Source: Candidatus Poseidoniaceae archaeon
Lineage (GTDB): Archaea > Thermoplasmatota > Poseidoniia > Poseidoniales > Poseidoniaceae
Length of the DNA: 23,444 nucleotides
Reading direction: 5' to 3'
Assembly (NCBI GenBank): GCA_022451835.1
Contig: JAKUNX010000011.1
Span: 1 to 23,444, forward strand
A program made the position numbers and the translations under genes. The notes below the pieces were generated by a model. The model was not told the DNA's origin and ran no database searches. It was given only the letters and a program-made list of their open reading frames with translations. The first letter of the stretch is position 1. Each line of letters starts with the position of its first letter. Below, one piece after another: positions 1-6,233 of this stretch.

Positions 1-312
1 ATTGCCGGTGGTCGAGTTCTAATTCTGGTAATTATTTGGTCCCTATTTTTACTACGTTTTAGAAATTCCAACAAGCAATATAATACAATGCAGATGAATC
101 AAATGGGTCAGCAAAACTATCGAATGGTTCAACAACAACCAGTACAACAACAAAATTATGCTGCTGTTACACAAAACCAAAGTTATCCCCAGCAACCAGT
201 AGTTCAAGCAGATCCAGCAAGAGAATATTACCAAAATTTGGTCAACCAAGGCTATCCGCATGAAAATGCTGTAGCATATACCCAACAGTATTTCCCTGGA
301 TTTATGGGTTGA
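1..312 (+). CDS. 3' end of a membrane protein with a Q/N-rich cytoplasmic tail (5' truncated by window edge)
   Basis: The frame ending in TGA at 310-312 is open back to base 1, so the Met at 88 is internal and this is the last 103 residues of a longer protein. Its first part (residues 5-20, RVLILVIIWSLFLLRF) is a membrane helix followed by RNSNK, which suggests a cytoplasmic C-terminus. Next comes a glutamine/asparagine-rich stretch with many Met and Tyr. The last 30 residues (about bases 220-309) are a compact, non-repetitive element with the pattern YYxxLVxQGYPxExAxxYTQQYFPGF, perhaps a short helical hairpin. The family is not recognised. The gene converges on purP, with a hairpin between them. 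The open frame is directly visible; the topology is inferred. Confidence 0.6.
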   Translation: MAGGRVLILVIIWSLFLLRFRNSNKQYNTMQMNQMGQQNYRMVQQQPVQQQNYAAVTQNQSYPQQPVVQADPAREYYQNLVNQGYPHENAVAYTQQYFPGFMG

Positions 313-316
313 GCAA

Positions 317-338
317 AAATTAATACAATCATTAATTT
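317..338. terminator. AT-only hairpin between convergent genes
   Basis: AAATTAAT and ATTAATTT form 8-bp perfect arms around a 6-base loop (ACAATC). The element lies in the 27-base gap between the convergent partial membrane-protein gene and purP. Its position suggests a bidirectional transcription end, but the stem has no G-C pairs, and archaeal termination relies mainly on U-tracts. Confidence 0.4.
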
Positions 339-339
339 A

Positions 340-1497
340 TCAAGTTAGAACTTCTAGAAGTCTATCTTGTTCTACTGCCATACGTAGTTCCATAGCAATT
401 CTTCTGCCACTTGACATAGGTTTTCTCCAAGTAGCATTACCATAAGGGTGGCCAACATTGACATGTACATTTGTGCCTCCACCTAATCTTGGTGCAACAT
501 CATAAATGTAGTAATTCATGTCTTTATCGATACAGGTTTGCAAGCAGAATGGTCCAATAATACCTGGGTCATAATGCTCTTTACTAGCCTTGATAAATTT
601 CTCACCTAGTTCGAATGCTTTTTCCAACAAAGATTCTCTAATTGTAGCAGTATTGTGTCCTACAACAGTCATTTCAGGAATTTGCTGATGCAATGGCATA
701 GTCATTTGTTGTGGCGCAGGTAATCTTACATGACCATCCAATGAAGATTCAAATCGCCAATCTACTCCAAGCAATTCCAGTTTTTCTCCTTGCTCTGCTA
801 ATGGACTGTAAAAGAAATTCAAATTAAATACTGGTCCAATGACATATTTTTCTATTCTTGCGCCATCCAGTGAAGCTTGATCAATAACACCGGTTTTCAA
901 TAACGCTTGAGACTTCTCTGTATACTCTTGATAGGATGCACATGTGAAGAAACCACGCTCTAATTTTTTCTGTGCATGATGCAGTTTTACGATAACTAGG
1001 CAATCGATATCCTCGGGATTTTGTATCGCCTCAGGAAATGGCAATCCTGCTTTTTCTAGAATCCAATAATAATCTTGCTCCTCAGTTCGCTCTTCCATAC
1101 GAAGCATATTTCTTGAACCAAACAATGGGACATGGAAATTGTTTTCTACATCATCGATTGTTGAATAAGAAGTAAATGAACGATTAGGTATGTATACTAC
1201 ATTTCTCTTTCGCATTTCAATTTGCATTGATTCATCCATCACATCATTAAAAGAGTCCATGATAATTGCTTTATCTACCATACCTCGTCTAACTCTTCCA
1301 GAACTTGTACGATGTGCCTTGAAATAATTGGCATATGTTTTGTGTCTACCTTCCTTACAATATGCAACGGTAGGGAACCCTTCTTCTATTGCTCCATCAC
1401 ATATATCCAATGCTGAATGCGAAGCAGTCATGCCAATTCTTAATTTCAATCGGTCATATTTTTCGACGATTTGGGCAATATCGTCTTTGTCTATCAT
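340..1497 (-). CDS. purP: PurP, formate-dependent FAICAR synthetase (archaeal purine biosynthesis)
   Basis: This is the archaeal ATP-grasp enzyme that formylates AICAR to FAICAR with free formate and ATP, replacing the folate-dependent PurH transformylase step. The 385-residue length is usual for the family. The N-terminal nucleotide-binding segment (about residues 20-50, with SHSALDICDGA and then VAYCKEGRHKTY), the FGSRNMLRMEER segment (126-137) and the C-terminal ATP-grasp metal-site region APRLGGGTN (335-343) are all recognisable. The start ATG at 1497 has GAGG 7 bases upstream. It lies 53 bases downstream of a coiled-coil gene on the same strand and may be cotranscribed with it, although no functional link is evident. 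PurP identity is very likely; the formate dependence is family knowledge. Confidence 0.93.
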   Translation of the reverse strand: MIDKDDIAQIVEKYDRLKLRIGMTASHSALDICDGAIEEGFPTVAYCKEGRHKTYANYFKAHRTSSGRVRRGMVDKAIIMDSFNDVMDESMQIEMRKRNVVYIPNRSFTSYSTIDDVENNFHVPLFGSRNMLRMEERTEEQDYYWILEKAGLPFPEAIQNPEDIDCLVIVKLHHAQKKLERGFFTCASYQEYTEKSQALLKTGVIDQASLDGARIEKYVIGPVFNLNFFYSPLAEQGEKLELLGVDWRFESSLDGHVRLPAPQQMTMPLHQQIPEMTVVGHNTATIRESLLEKAFELGEKFIKASKEHYDPGIIGPFCLQTCIDKDMNYYIYDVAPRLGGGTNVHVNVGHPYGNATWRKPMSSGRRIAMELRMAVEQDRLLEVLT

Positions 1498-1550
1498 GGT
1501 TATGCCTCTTAATCGATTAGTTAACTCGGTATTTTGTTTTTGATATTGGA

Positions 1551-2420
1551 CTATTTTTGCAATTGCATCAATTCTTCAGTTGAAAGTGTATCTCCAGACA
1601 TTAATTTAGTCATCAAGTCTTGGACCTCGACTCTTGCCTTAGAACCACCCTCTTCAACATCGTTGCCTGACATTGCAGCTGACATGTCTTGTATTGAATG
1701 TAAGCAGCGCAAAGATACGATGTACAGGTGATGTGCTTTATCTCCTTCTTTCTTTGACTTACGTAACTCTCTATGGCATGATTCTGCCTTTTCTCGTTGC
1801 TTGTCAACTTCTTTGTTCCACTGAAGCATTAATTCATGTGCTTCTTGAGCAGCATTTGCAGCTGTTTGTACTTCTTCATGAGCGTCCTCTTGTTCTGCAA
1901 GTGCCATTTTCAGTTCTTCTCGAAGACCTTTCATGTCTTCATTGCTATCATCAATAGAAGTCATTTGTTTTAGTTTGGAACTTATTTCCTTCATTCTTTT
2001 CATAACTTTCTTTTCATTCTTACCAGTATGCCGACCTTGCTCAAATTCTCTTTCTAATCTTTCAAGTTCTCTTCTAAGCTGATGAGAAGTGACGGGTCTT
2101 TGTCCACGTCGACCGCGGGAATTCTCCTGTTCTACAGGACCTCTTGATGAATCCATACGTGATTTGATTTCTTTGACTTTCTTGTTTGCTTCTTGTCGAA
2201 TAACTTTCTTTTCACGAACCATTTCGTTCATTTGCTCTCTGATCTCTCTCTGCTCTCTAACTTGAACAATCAGTTCTTTGACTTCAGCATTCAATTCATT
2301 TCTTGCTGTAGAATGTGTTTTGGATTTCTTGTTCCACTCGTCTCGTGTCTCACGGAATTTAGTTGCTTTTTCATTTACCATATTCTTTTTTTGCTCAAGA
2401 ACTTGATTAATTTCACTCAT
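1551..2420 (-). CDS. COG1340-like archaeal coiled-coil protein
   Basis: The 289-residue product is almost entirely predicted coiled coil: heptad-like runs rich in K, E, R and Q over about residues 1-95 and 125-245, broken by a flexible basic linker near 90-115. There is no signal peptide or membrane segment. The C-terminal tail ends in SGDTLSTEELMQLQ, a short helix-G-x-LS-helix element like those ending other coiled-coil proteins in this window. The frame extends to a GTG at 2432, but that GTG is part of the AAGGTGA ribosome-binding site of the ATG at 2420, so 2420 is chosen. COG1340 proteins are sometimes labelled phosphoserine phosphatase, but nothing here supports an enzyme. Function is unknown; a scaffold role is inferred. 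Confidence 0.75.
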   Translation of the reverse strand: MSEINQVLEQKKNMVNEKATKFRETRDEWNKKSKTHSTARNELNAEVKELIVQVREQREIREQMNEMVREKKVIRQEANKKVKEIKSRMDSSRGPVEQENSRGRRGQRPVTSHQLRRELERLEREFEQGRHTGKNEKKVMKRMKEISSKLKQMTSIDDSNEDMKGLREELKMALAEQEDAHEEVQTAANAAQEAHELMLQWNKEVDKQREKAESCHRELRKSKKEGDKAHHLYIVSLRCLHSIQDMSAAMSGNDVEEGGSKARVEVQDLMTKLMSGDTLSTEELMQLQK

Positions 2421-2430
2421 TACAATACTC

Positions 2431-2436
2431 ACCTTG
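2431..2436 (-). promoter_or_regulatory. Shine-Dalgarno that sets the start at 2420
   Basis: On the minus strand AAGGTG(A) lies about 8 bases before ATG 2420 and overlaps the upstream in-frame GTG. A second AAGGTG occurs about 20 bases further upstream, and a 12-bp palindrome CTTGCGTGCAAG (2433-2444) overlaps the proximal copy. Confidence 0.5.
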
Positions 2437-2525
2437 CGTGCAAGATTCCCACCTTACACTGTTATGGCGACCTGTATCCCCCATTTAATGCTTGATATCA
2501 TCAATTGTTATGATGAATTCAGCGA

Positions 2526-2858
2526 TTAACGAGATGTTGAATCAAAGTAAGTGTTTAATCGGGATACTGCGCTTGAAATTTCATTTCTTAGGAATCCTAA
2601 ATTTGATTTTGTATCACATCCTAAGACTAGGGTGAAATCTTTTACTAATTTGTGAATAATTATAATTCGCTCTTCAGTGATTATTGATGTCTGGTCAAAA
2701 TCTTCAGAAGAGTAGAGTATTTCGGCAAATTTGGATAGTTGCTCCTTGGTTTTACTATCATTAGGCTTTGATGTGATAACGAATCCCTGATCATCAAGTA
2801 TTGCAGCACTGAGGATGTAATTTGAATCCATTAAGTCGGATACAACAAACTCTTCCAT
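2526..2858 (-). CDS. Roadblock/LC7-like small protein
   Basis: This 110-residue protein follows the roadblock/LC7 pattern: an N-terminal helix, then LSAAILDDQGFVITSK (about 16-31) as the first strand pair, a helix with LSKFAEILYSSEDF, an edge strand TSIITEERIIIIHKL, the strand FTLVLGCD, and a final amphipathic helix ending in VSRLNTYF. In bacteria and archaea such proteins commonly partner small GTPases (MglB-like), but no GTPase lies in this window. There is no Shine-Dalgarno; instead a TATA-like box lies about 25 bases upstream of the ATG, suggesting a leaderless mRNA separate from the upstream GNAT gene. The fold assignment is by pattern and is moderately sure. Confidence 0.6.
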   Translation of the reverse strand: MEEFVVSDLMDSNYILSAAILDDQGFVITSKPNDSKTKEQLSKFAEILYSSEDFDQTSIITEERIIIIHKLVKDFTLVLGCDTKSNLGFLRNEISSAVSRLNTYFDSTSR

Positions 2859-2878
2859 GCTTTGTCATATCGGTTGGG

Positions 2879-2889
2879 TGTATAATTTT
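2879..2889 (-). promoter_or_regulatory. TATA-like box for leaderless roadblock transcript
   Basis: The minus strand reads AAAATTATACA, with its centre about 25 bases upstream of ATG 2858. That is the usual archaeal distance from TATA box to transcription start, so transcription would begin at or near the start codon. This fits the absence of a Shine-Dalgarno there. Confidence 0.45.
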
Positions 2890-2897
2890 AGTCACAG

Positions 2898-3332
2898 TCA
2901 AAGTTCTCCTACCATCAGAAGTCCATCTTCGTTTGAATAGTAATTGCTTAGTGTCTTTTCTATTTTCAAACCATGACGAGAATAGAATTTTTGAGCCTTA
3001 ATATTTGATTTGCGAACTTCTAACTGAATTATTGTTTTACCTTCGGATTTTGAGTGTCCGATTATATCATCAAGTATCATAGTCCCATGAGAATTGTTTT
3101 GCGCCTTTTTATCGATAACTAAAGATACTATACGAATTCGATTTTCCATTAAGGGCTTAGACCATATTATCCCCATTAGAGATTCTGGCAGTGGATAAAG
3201 ACTGGTGTCTATGAGGATTTTATTCCCATACCATTCGGGTATATTTAGCATTCTAAATGTATTTTCTGAGTAGTTTTCACCAGTTTCAGATTTGAATAAT
3301 TCAGTAATTTTTAATTGCCAGTTTTTTGGCAT
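2898..3332 (-). CDS. GNAT-family N-acetyltransferase
   Basis: The C-terminal half is clearly GNAT: strand RIVSLVID, a helix after QNNSHGTMILDDII (motif A), then the RimI-like segment LEVRKSNIKAQKFYSRHGL and YYSNEDGLLM. The acetyl-CoA loop is degenerate: the usual Q/RxxGxG/A keeps its last Gly (HGT), but the first is replaced. The substrate is unknown. The ATG at 3332 gives 144 residues but has no ribosome-binding site. The frame is open upstream to an ATT at 3374, preceded at 3 bases by GAGGTGAT and following the nucleotidyltransferase stop by 12 bases. The true protein may therefore be 158 residues, starting with ISKLQWILGPKPEE. It is the last gene of an operon with the nucleotidyltransferase and a coiled-coil gene. 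Confidence 0.75.
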   Translation of the reverse strand: MPKNWQLKITELFKSETGENYSENTFRMLNIPEWYGNKILIDTSLYPLPESLMGIIWSKPLMENRIRIVSLVIDKKAQNNSHGTMILDDIIGHSKSEGKTIIQLEVRKSNIKAQKFYSRHGLKIEKTLSNYYSNEDGLLMVGEL

Positions 3333-3377
3333 TTCTTCGGGCTTTGGCCCTAAAATCCATTGGAGTTTGGAAATTTA

Positions 3378-3385
3378 ATCACCTC
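3378..3385 (-). promoter_or_regulatory. Shine-Dalgarno GAGGTGAT with no ATG/GTG/TTG start after it
   Basis: On the minus strand GAGGTGAT follows the TGA of the nucleotidyltransferase gene by 3 bases and is followed by TAA and then ATT in the GNAT frame. The spacing equals that of GGTGAT-AAC-ATG at 8758 and GGTGAT-AGT-ATG at 18658. It points to an ATT start at 3374. Confidence 0.45.
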
Positions 3386-3386
3386 T

Positions 3387-5453
3387 TCATGTATTTTTAG
3401 ATGATTTGCCCCTTTTTCCTCTATGCGGTTGTAAAGTTGGTTTATTTTTCTTGGTTTTTTGATTATTACTTTGTTTATTATTGCTAGATTGATTATTGAC
3501 AGATGTTATTCCACCATTTTTCAGCAATAAATCGAGGTCTTGTAGGGAAAATGAGTCACCAGAAATGACTTTATTTTTGATTTCTTTAACATTTGTATCA
3601 TTTTTTCTTCTAGATGTTCGAGATTTTCGATTCTTATGTTTCTTACTTGGGGTATGTTTTTGTTTTCTCAGCCATGCTTCTAATCGACCTACTTCACGAC
3701 GGAGTTTTCGTCGTTCTTTCTTCAATGGATTTAATTCAATTAGCAATCTTTTTGCTAAATCATCAAATTCTGTAAAATTACCTAAACTTTTGACATCAAC
3801 GATTTCTTGCTTTATGTCCTTTATGTGCTCAATTGACTTTTCTTGTTTATTGACCAATCGTAAAAATTCTCGATGGTACTCTCTAGTTATTTTGGCATGT
3901 ACATGCATGCTTTGTAATTCGAAAAACCATGAAAACAAGGCTTTTTCTTTCTCGAATGATAGTTCAATACCAGTTTCAGATTGTTTAGTTAAGTTATGAT
4001 ATGCTCGTTGTAACTCATCCTCAATTAAATGTACAGGGATGTAGTTATTGTTACTTGAATCTCGCTTACTTTGAGCATCATCAATTTGAGATCTTCTCGG
4101 CCTTAATTCGGATGATAGTACAGATTGTTCTTTTGCTAATTCAGCATTTCTTCTCAATGCTTTTGACATTCTTATTGCATCATTTCTCTCACTTTCACGA
4201 ACAGACACACTTTTCTCTACTATATTCAATTGAGAATATAAATTTTCTAAATCAGTTTTAATTTCAGATTCTGACATATTTCTTAGGTCGCCAAAAAGGT
4301 CTAATTGAGGGGATTCAGGTACTAACTCAGGGTATTTTATTTCACATATTGTTTCCCAATTTTTAGATTCATTTAACATAGAATATGCACGCAAAACTTC
4401 ATCTCTAATTTCAAATACTCCTTCAGCATCTAAAACAATGCTCAAGTCATGTATCTCGTCAAATGGGTCTTCTACTGGAAGTGAGTGTTTACCAAGACGC
4501 ATTATTTTTTTATCTTGTATAGCATTGCTAATTTTGGGTTTTTGATGAACCCAATTTTTCGCTTTTCTAGTAATTAGACTCCCCTCTCTAACTGAAATAA
4601 CAAAATCGTTCCATGGCCAATTGGTGGCTAAATTCGAGAAAAATGACATGATTAGTTCAGCTACGGTTTCATTATTTTTCGAGACAAATTTAGATTTAGA
4701 AATATCTTGCATAGAGACATCATATTTTTTACCATCAATCTCAACAACATTAGTGCCATCTCTGGTACATAGGTTAGGAATTACTGGGTCTTGCATGGTT
4801 TGCAACGCGTTTATTGCTATTAGAGTCCATGCATAAGATGAGAAAGTCCCAGATGTGGGTTCGCACACCCCCCTGTTTCTAGCCCAATACTTAATTGCTA
4901 GAATGAATGGTTTAACCCTCGGATCGACATCGCAATATCTTCGAAGCAATTCTGTATTGTATACTGACAAACTGTTATTCACAGAGATATCTACTGGAAT
5001 CATTGATTGACTATCAATAAATTTTACAATTGGGACTTTAGCATTAGTGATTAATTTCACATTTTTCATGCTATCCTGATTTAACATTCTAGCGATTTTA
5101 TTCAGAACTTTCTTTGGAGACTCTCCGTCGAATTCTAAGCACAAATCAATATCTCCATTTGACAGGCTTAATCCCGACTCGAAAGAGCCAAAAGAAGATA
5201 GTTTGGAATTGGTGAATTTATTTGTCAAAATCTTTCTCAGGTGCTTGATGATGCCATTTCTTCGCTGAATTAGAGGTTTGGTGATTTTTTGTGACTCGGC
5301 AAAAAGAGTTAACTGGCTTTCAAGTTTAGAGAGGTAATTAGAATCTATTTTTATGTCAGTAAATAGTTCATCACCTTTGATTGCTTTTATGATGTAGCCA
5401 TAATTTGCTAGATGTTTTAAATCAATATTTGATTGTTCAAAATCTGCTAACAA
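3387..5453 (-). CDS. Cid1/TUTase/Trf4-like terminal ribonucleotidyltransferase fused to a C-terminal coiled coil
   Basis: With a TTG start at 5453 the product has 688 residues. Residues about 40-218 form a polymerase-beta-type nucleotidyltransferase core: GSFESGLSLSNGDIDL (89-104) with D101 and D103, and the third carboxylate D155 in VDISVNN. The non-canonical poly(A)/poly(U) polymerase helices follow: DPRVKPFILAIKYWARNRG (177-195) and SGTFSSYAWTLIAINALQ (201-218). The PAP-associated part has ELIMSFFSNLA (267-277) and VEDPFDEIHDLS (327-338). Residues about 395-600 are a K/E/R-rich coiled coil with a basic stretch, followed by a tail with ISGDSFSLQDLDLLL and a basic N/Q-rich end. The family adds U or A to RNA 3' ends; the substrate here is unknown. 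The frame extends to ATG 5543, but GGAGG followed by TTG beside the upstream stop favours 5453. Confidence 0.85.
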   Translation of the reverse strand: MLADFEQSNIDLKHLANYGYIIKAIKGDELFTDIKIDSNYLSKLESQLTLFAESQKITKPLIQRRNGIIKHLRKILTNKFTNSKLSSFGSFESGLSLSNGDIDLCLEFDGESPKKVLNKIARMLNQDSMKNVKLITNAKVPIVKFIDSQSMIPVDISVNNSLSVYNTELLRRYCDVDPRVKPFILAIKYWARNRGVCEPTSGTFSSYAWTLIAINALQTMQDPVIPNLCTRDGTNVVEIDGKKYDVSMQDISKSKFVSKNNETVAELIMSFFSNLATNWPWNDFVISVREGSLITRKAKNWVHQKPKISNAIQDKKIMRLGKHSLPVEDPFDEIHDLSIVLDAEGVFEIRDEVLRAYSMLNESKNWETICEIKYPELVPESPQLDLFGDLRNMSESEIKTDLENLYSQLNIVEKSVSVRESERNDAIRMSKALRRNAELAKEQSVLSSELRPRRSQIDDAQSKRDSSNNNYIPVHLIEDELQRAYHNLTKQSETGIELSFEKEKALFSWFFELQSMHVHAKITREYHREFLRLVNKQEKSIEHIKDIKQEIVDVKSLGNFTEFDDLAKRLLIELNPLKKERRKLRREVGRLEAWLRKQKHTPSKKHKNRKSRTSRRKNDTNVKEIKNKVISGDSFSLQDLDLLLKNGGITSVNNQSSNNKQSNNQKTKKNKPTLQPHRGKRGKSSKNT

Positions 5454-5454
5454 T

Positions 5455-6216
5455 TTAACGCCTCCTTGAGTTAATTTTACCTTTATTATTACGGGACAAC
5501 TGTCTGCTAGAAAGTCCTCCTTCTGCAACACGTTTGGCATCAACTAATAATTCTTCAAAACCTGAATTCAACTTCTCTCCCCAATAATCTTTGGAAGTAT
5601 TAGAATCTCTTAGATTCGTAGATAACTTGGTGAATTTTGATTCAAGTCTGCGTCTGTTAGATTCATTTTCATTCCATCTTTTTTTGGCATTTTCAAAATC
5701 GTCAATTATTTCTGATAATGCTTCATTGGCCTTTATTGAAGATTTATATGAGGTTAAATCTTCAATTTTCTCGTCATATTTTGAACAAATTTCAATGACA
5801 TCAGAAAGTAATTTGTTAAAATGTTCAACACTAGTTTGGTTTGATTTTAATTTTTCAGAAATTTCATTAAATGTATCTTTTTCATCATCTTCAAATTTAT
5901 TTGTGTCAAACTTCTCATTGAGTTTCGTAACAATTTTTACACGTTCATTGTATAGGTTGCTTACCTTAGGTTCTAAACCCTCTTTACTAGCTCTTGAGTT
6001 TCGTGCTAAATTCTCAGCAGTATGCTTTTCTTCACCTAATGATTCAATGATTTTGGGTAGTGATTGAGAAATTCTTTCTCTTTTGTGGAGAATTAATTTT
6101 GCTAGGACTTCAGGCTCAACGCGCAATAAGTCCTCGGGTGTCATATACGGCGGGTGAAATTCAATGTTGAAAAACATGGCGCAGATGGATGGTTTTGCGT
6201 GAAGGTCAATAACCAT
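5455..6216 (-). CDS. Coiled-coil protein, partner gene of the terminal nucleotidyltransferase
   Basis: Up to 253 residues, mostly coiled coil rich in E, K, N and S (about residues 35-215), with no membrane segment and a basic C-terminus. Its last third contains VAEGGLSSRQLS, resembling the helix-G-x-LS-helix tail of the other coiled-coil proteins here. The start is uncertain: ATG codons occur at 6216, 6177 and 6144, none with a clear ribosome-binding site. The 6144 start (MTPEDLLRVEP) begins the best-looking sequence and leaves room for a promoter, whereas 6216 lies only 17 bases from the divergent gene at 6234. The stop codon abuts the TTG start of the nucleotidyltransferase gene, so the two are probably translationally coupled. 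Function is unknown; a complex with the enzyme is inferred. Confidence 0.65.
   Translation of the reverse strand: MVIDLHAKPSICAMFFNIEFHPPYMTPEDLLRVEPEVLAKLILHKRERISQSLPKIIESLGEEKHTAENLARNSRASKEGLEPKVSNLYNERVKIVTKLNEKFDTNKFEDDEKDTFNEISEKLKSNQTSVEHFNKLLSDVIEICSKYDEKIEDLTSYKSSIKANEALSEIIDDFENAKKRWNENESNRRRLESKFTKLSTNLRDSNTSKDYWGEKLNSGFEELLVDAKRVAEGGLSSRQLSRNNKGKINSRRR
5461..5465 (-). promoter_or_regulatory. Shine-Dalgarno GGAGG for the TTG start at 5453
   Basis: On the minus strand GGAGG is followed by CGTTAAA and then TTG. The SD lies inside the last codons of the upstream coiled-coil gene, whose TAA is one base before the TTG. This is a typical stop-start coupling arrangement. Confidence 0.55.
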
Positions 6217-6233
6217 AACGAATTGAGAGTTAT

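Noticed and set aside
2898..3332. GNAT gene as a toxin of a toxin-antitoxin pair
   Set aside because: No ribbon-helix-helix antitoxin gene is adjacent; the operon partners are a polymerase-like enzyme and a coiled-coil protein.
3387..5543. The nucleotidyltransferase as a CBASS-type CD-NTase, an MNT toxin or a CCA-adding enzyme
   Set aside because: GS...DID is shared by all of these, but the VDISVNN, SSYAW and EDPFD-EIH segments fit the Cid1/Trf4 group with a PAP-associated domain. No CBASS effector, HEPN partner or tRNA-binding tail is seen.
5591..6067. Long plus-strand frame of 158 codons opposite the coiled-coil gene
   Set aside because: It is the antisense shadow of an AT-rich coiled-coil gene (S/F/L-rich product, no ribosome-binding site). 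The same applies to 3496-3999 and 2193-2495.
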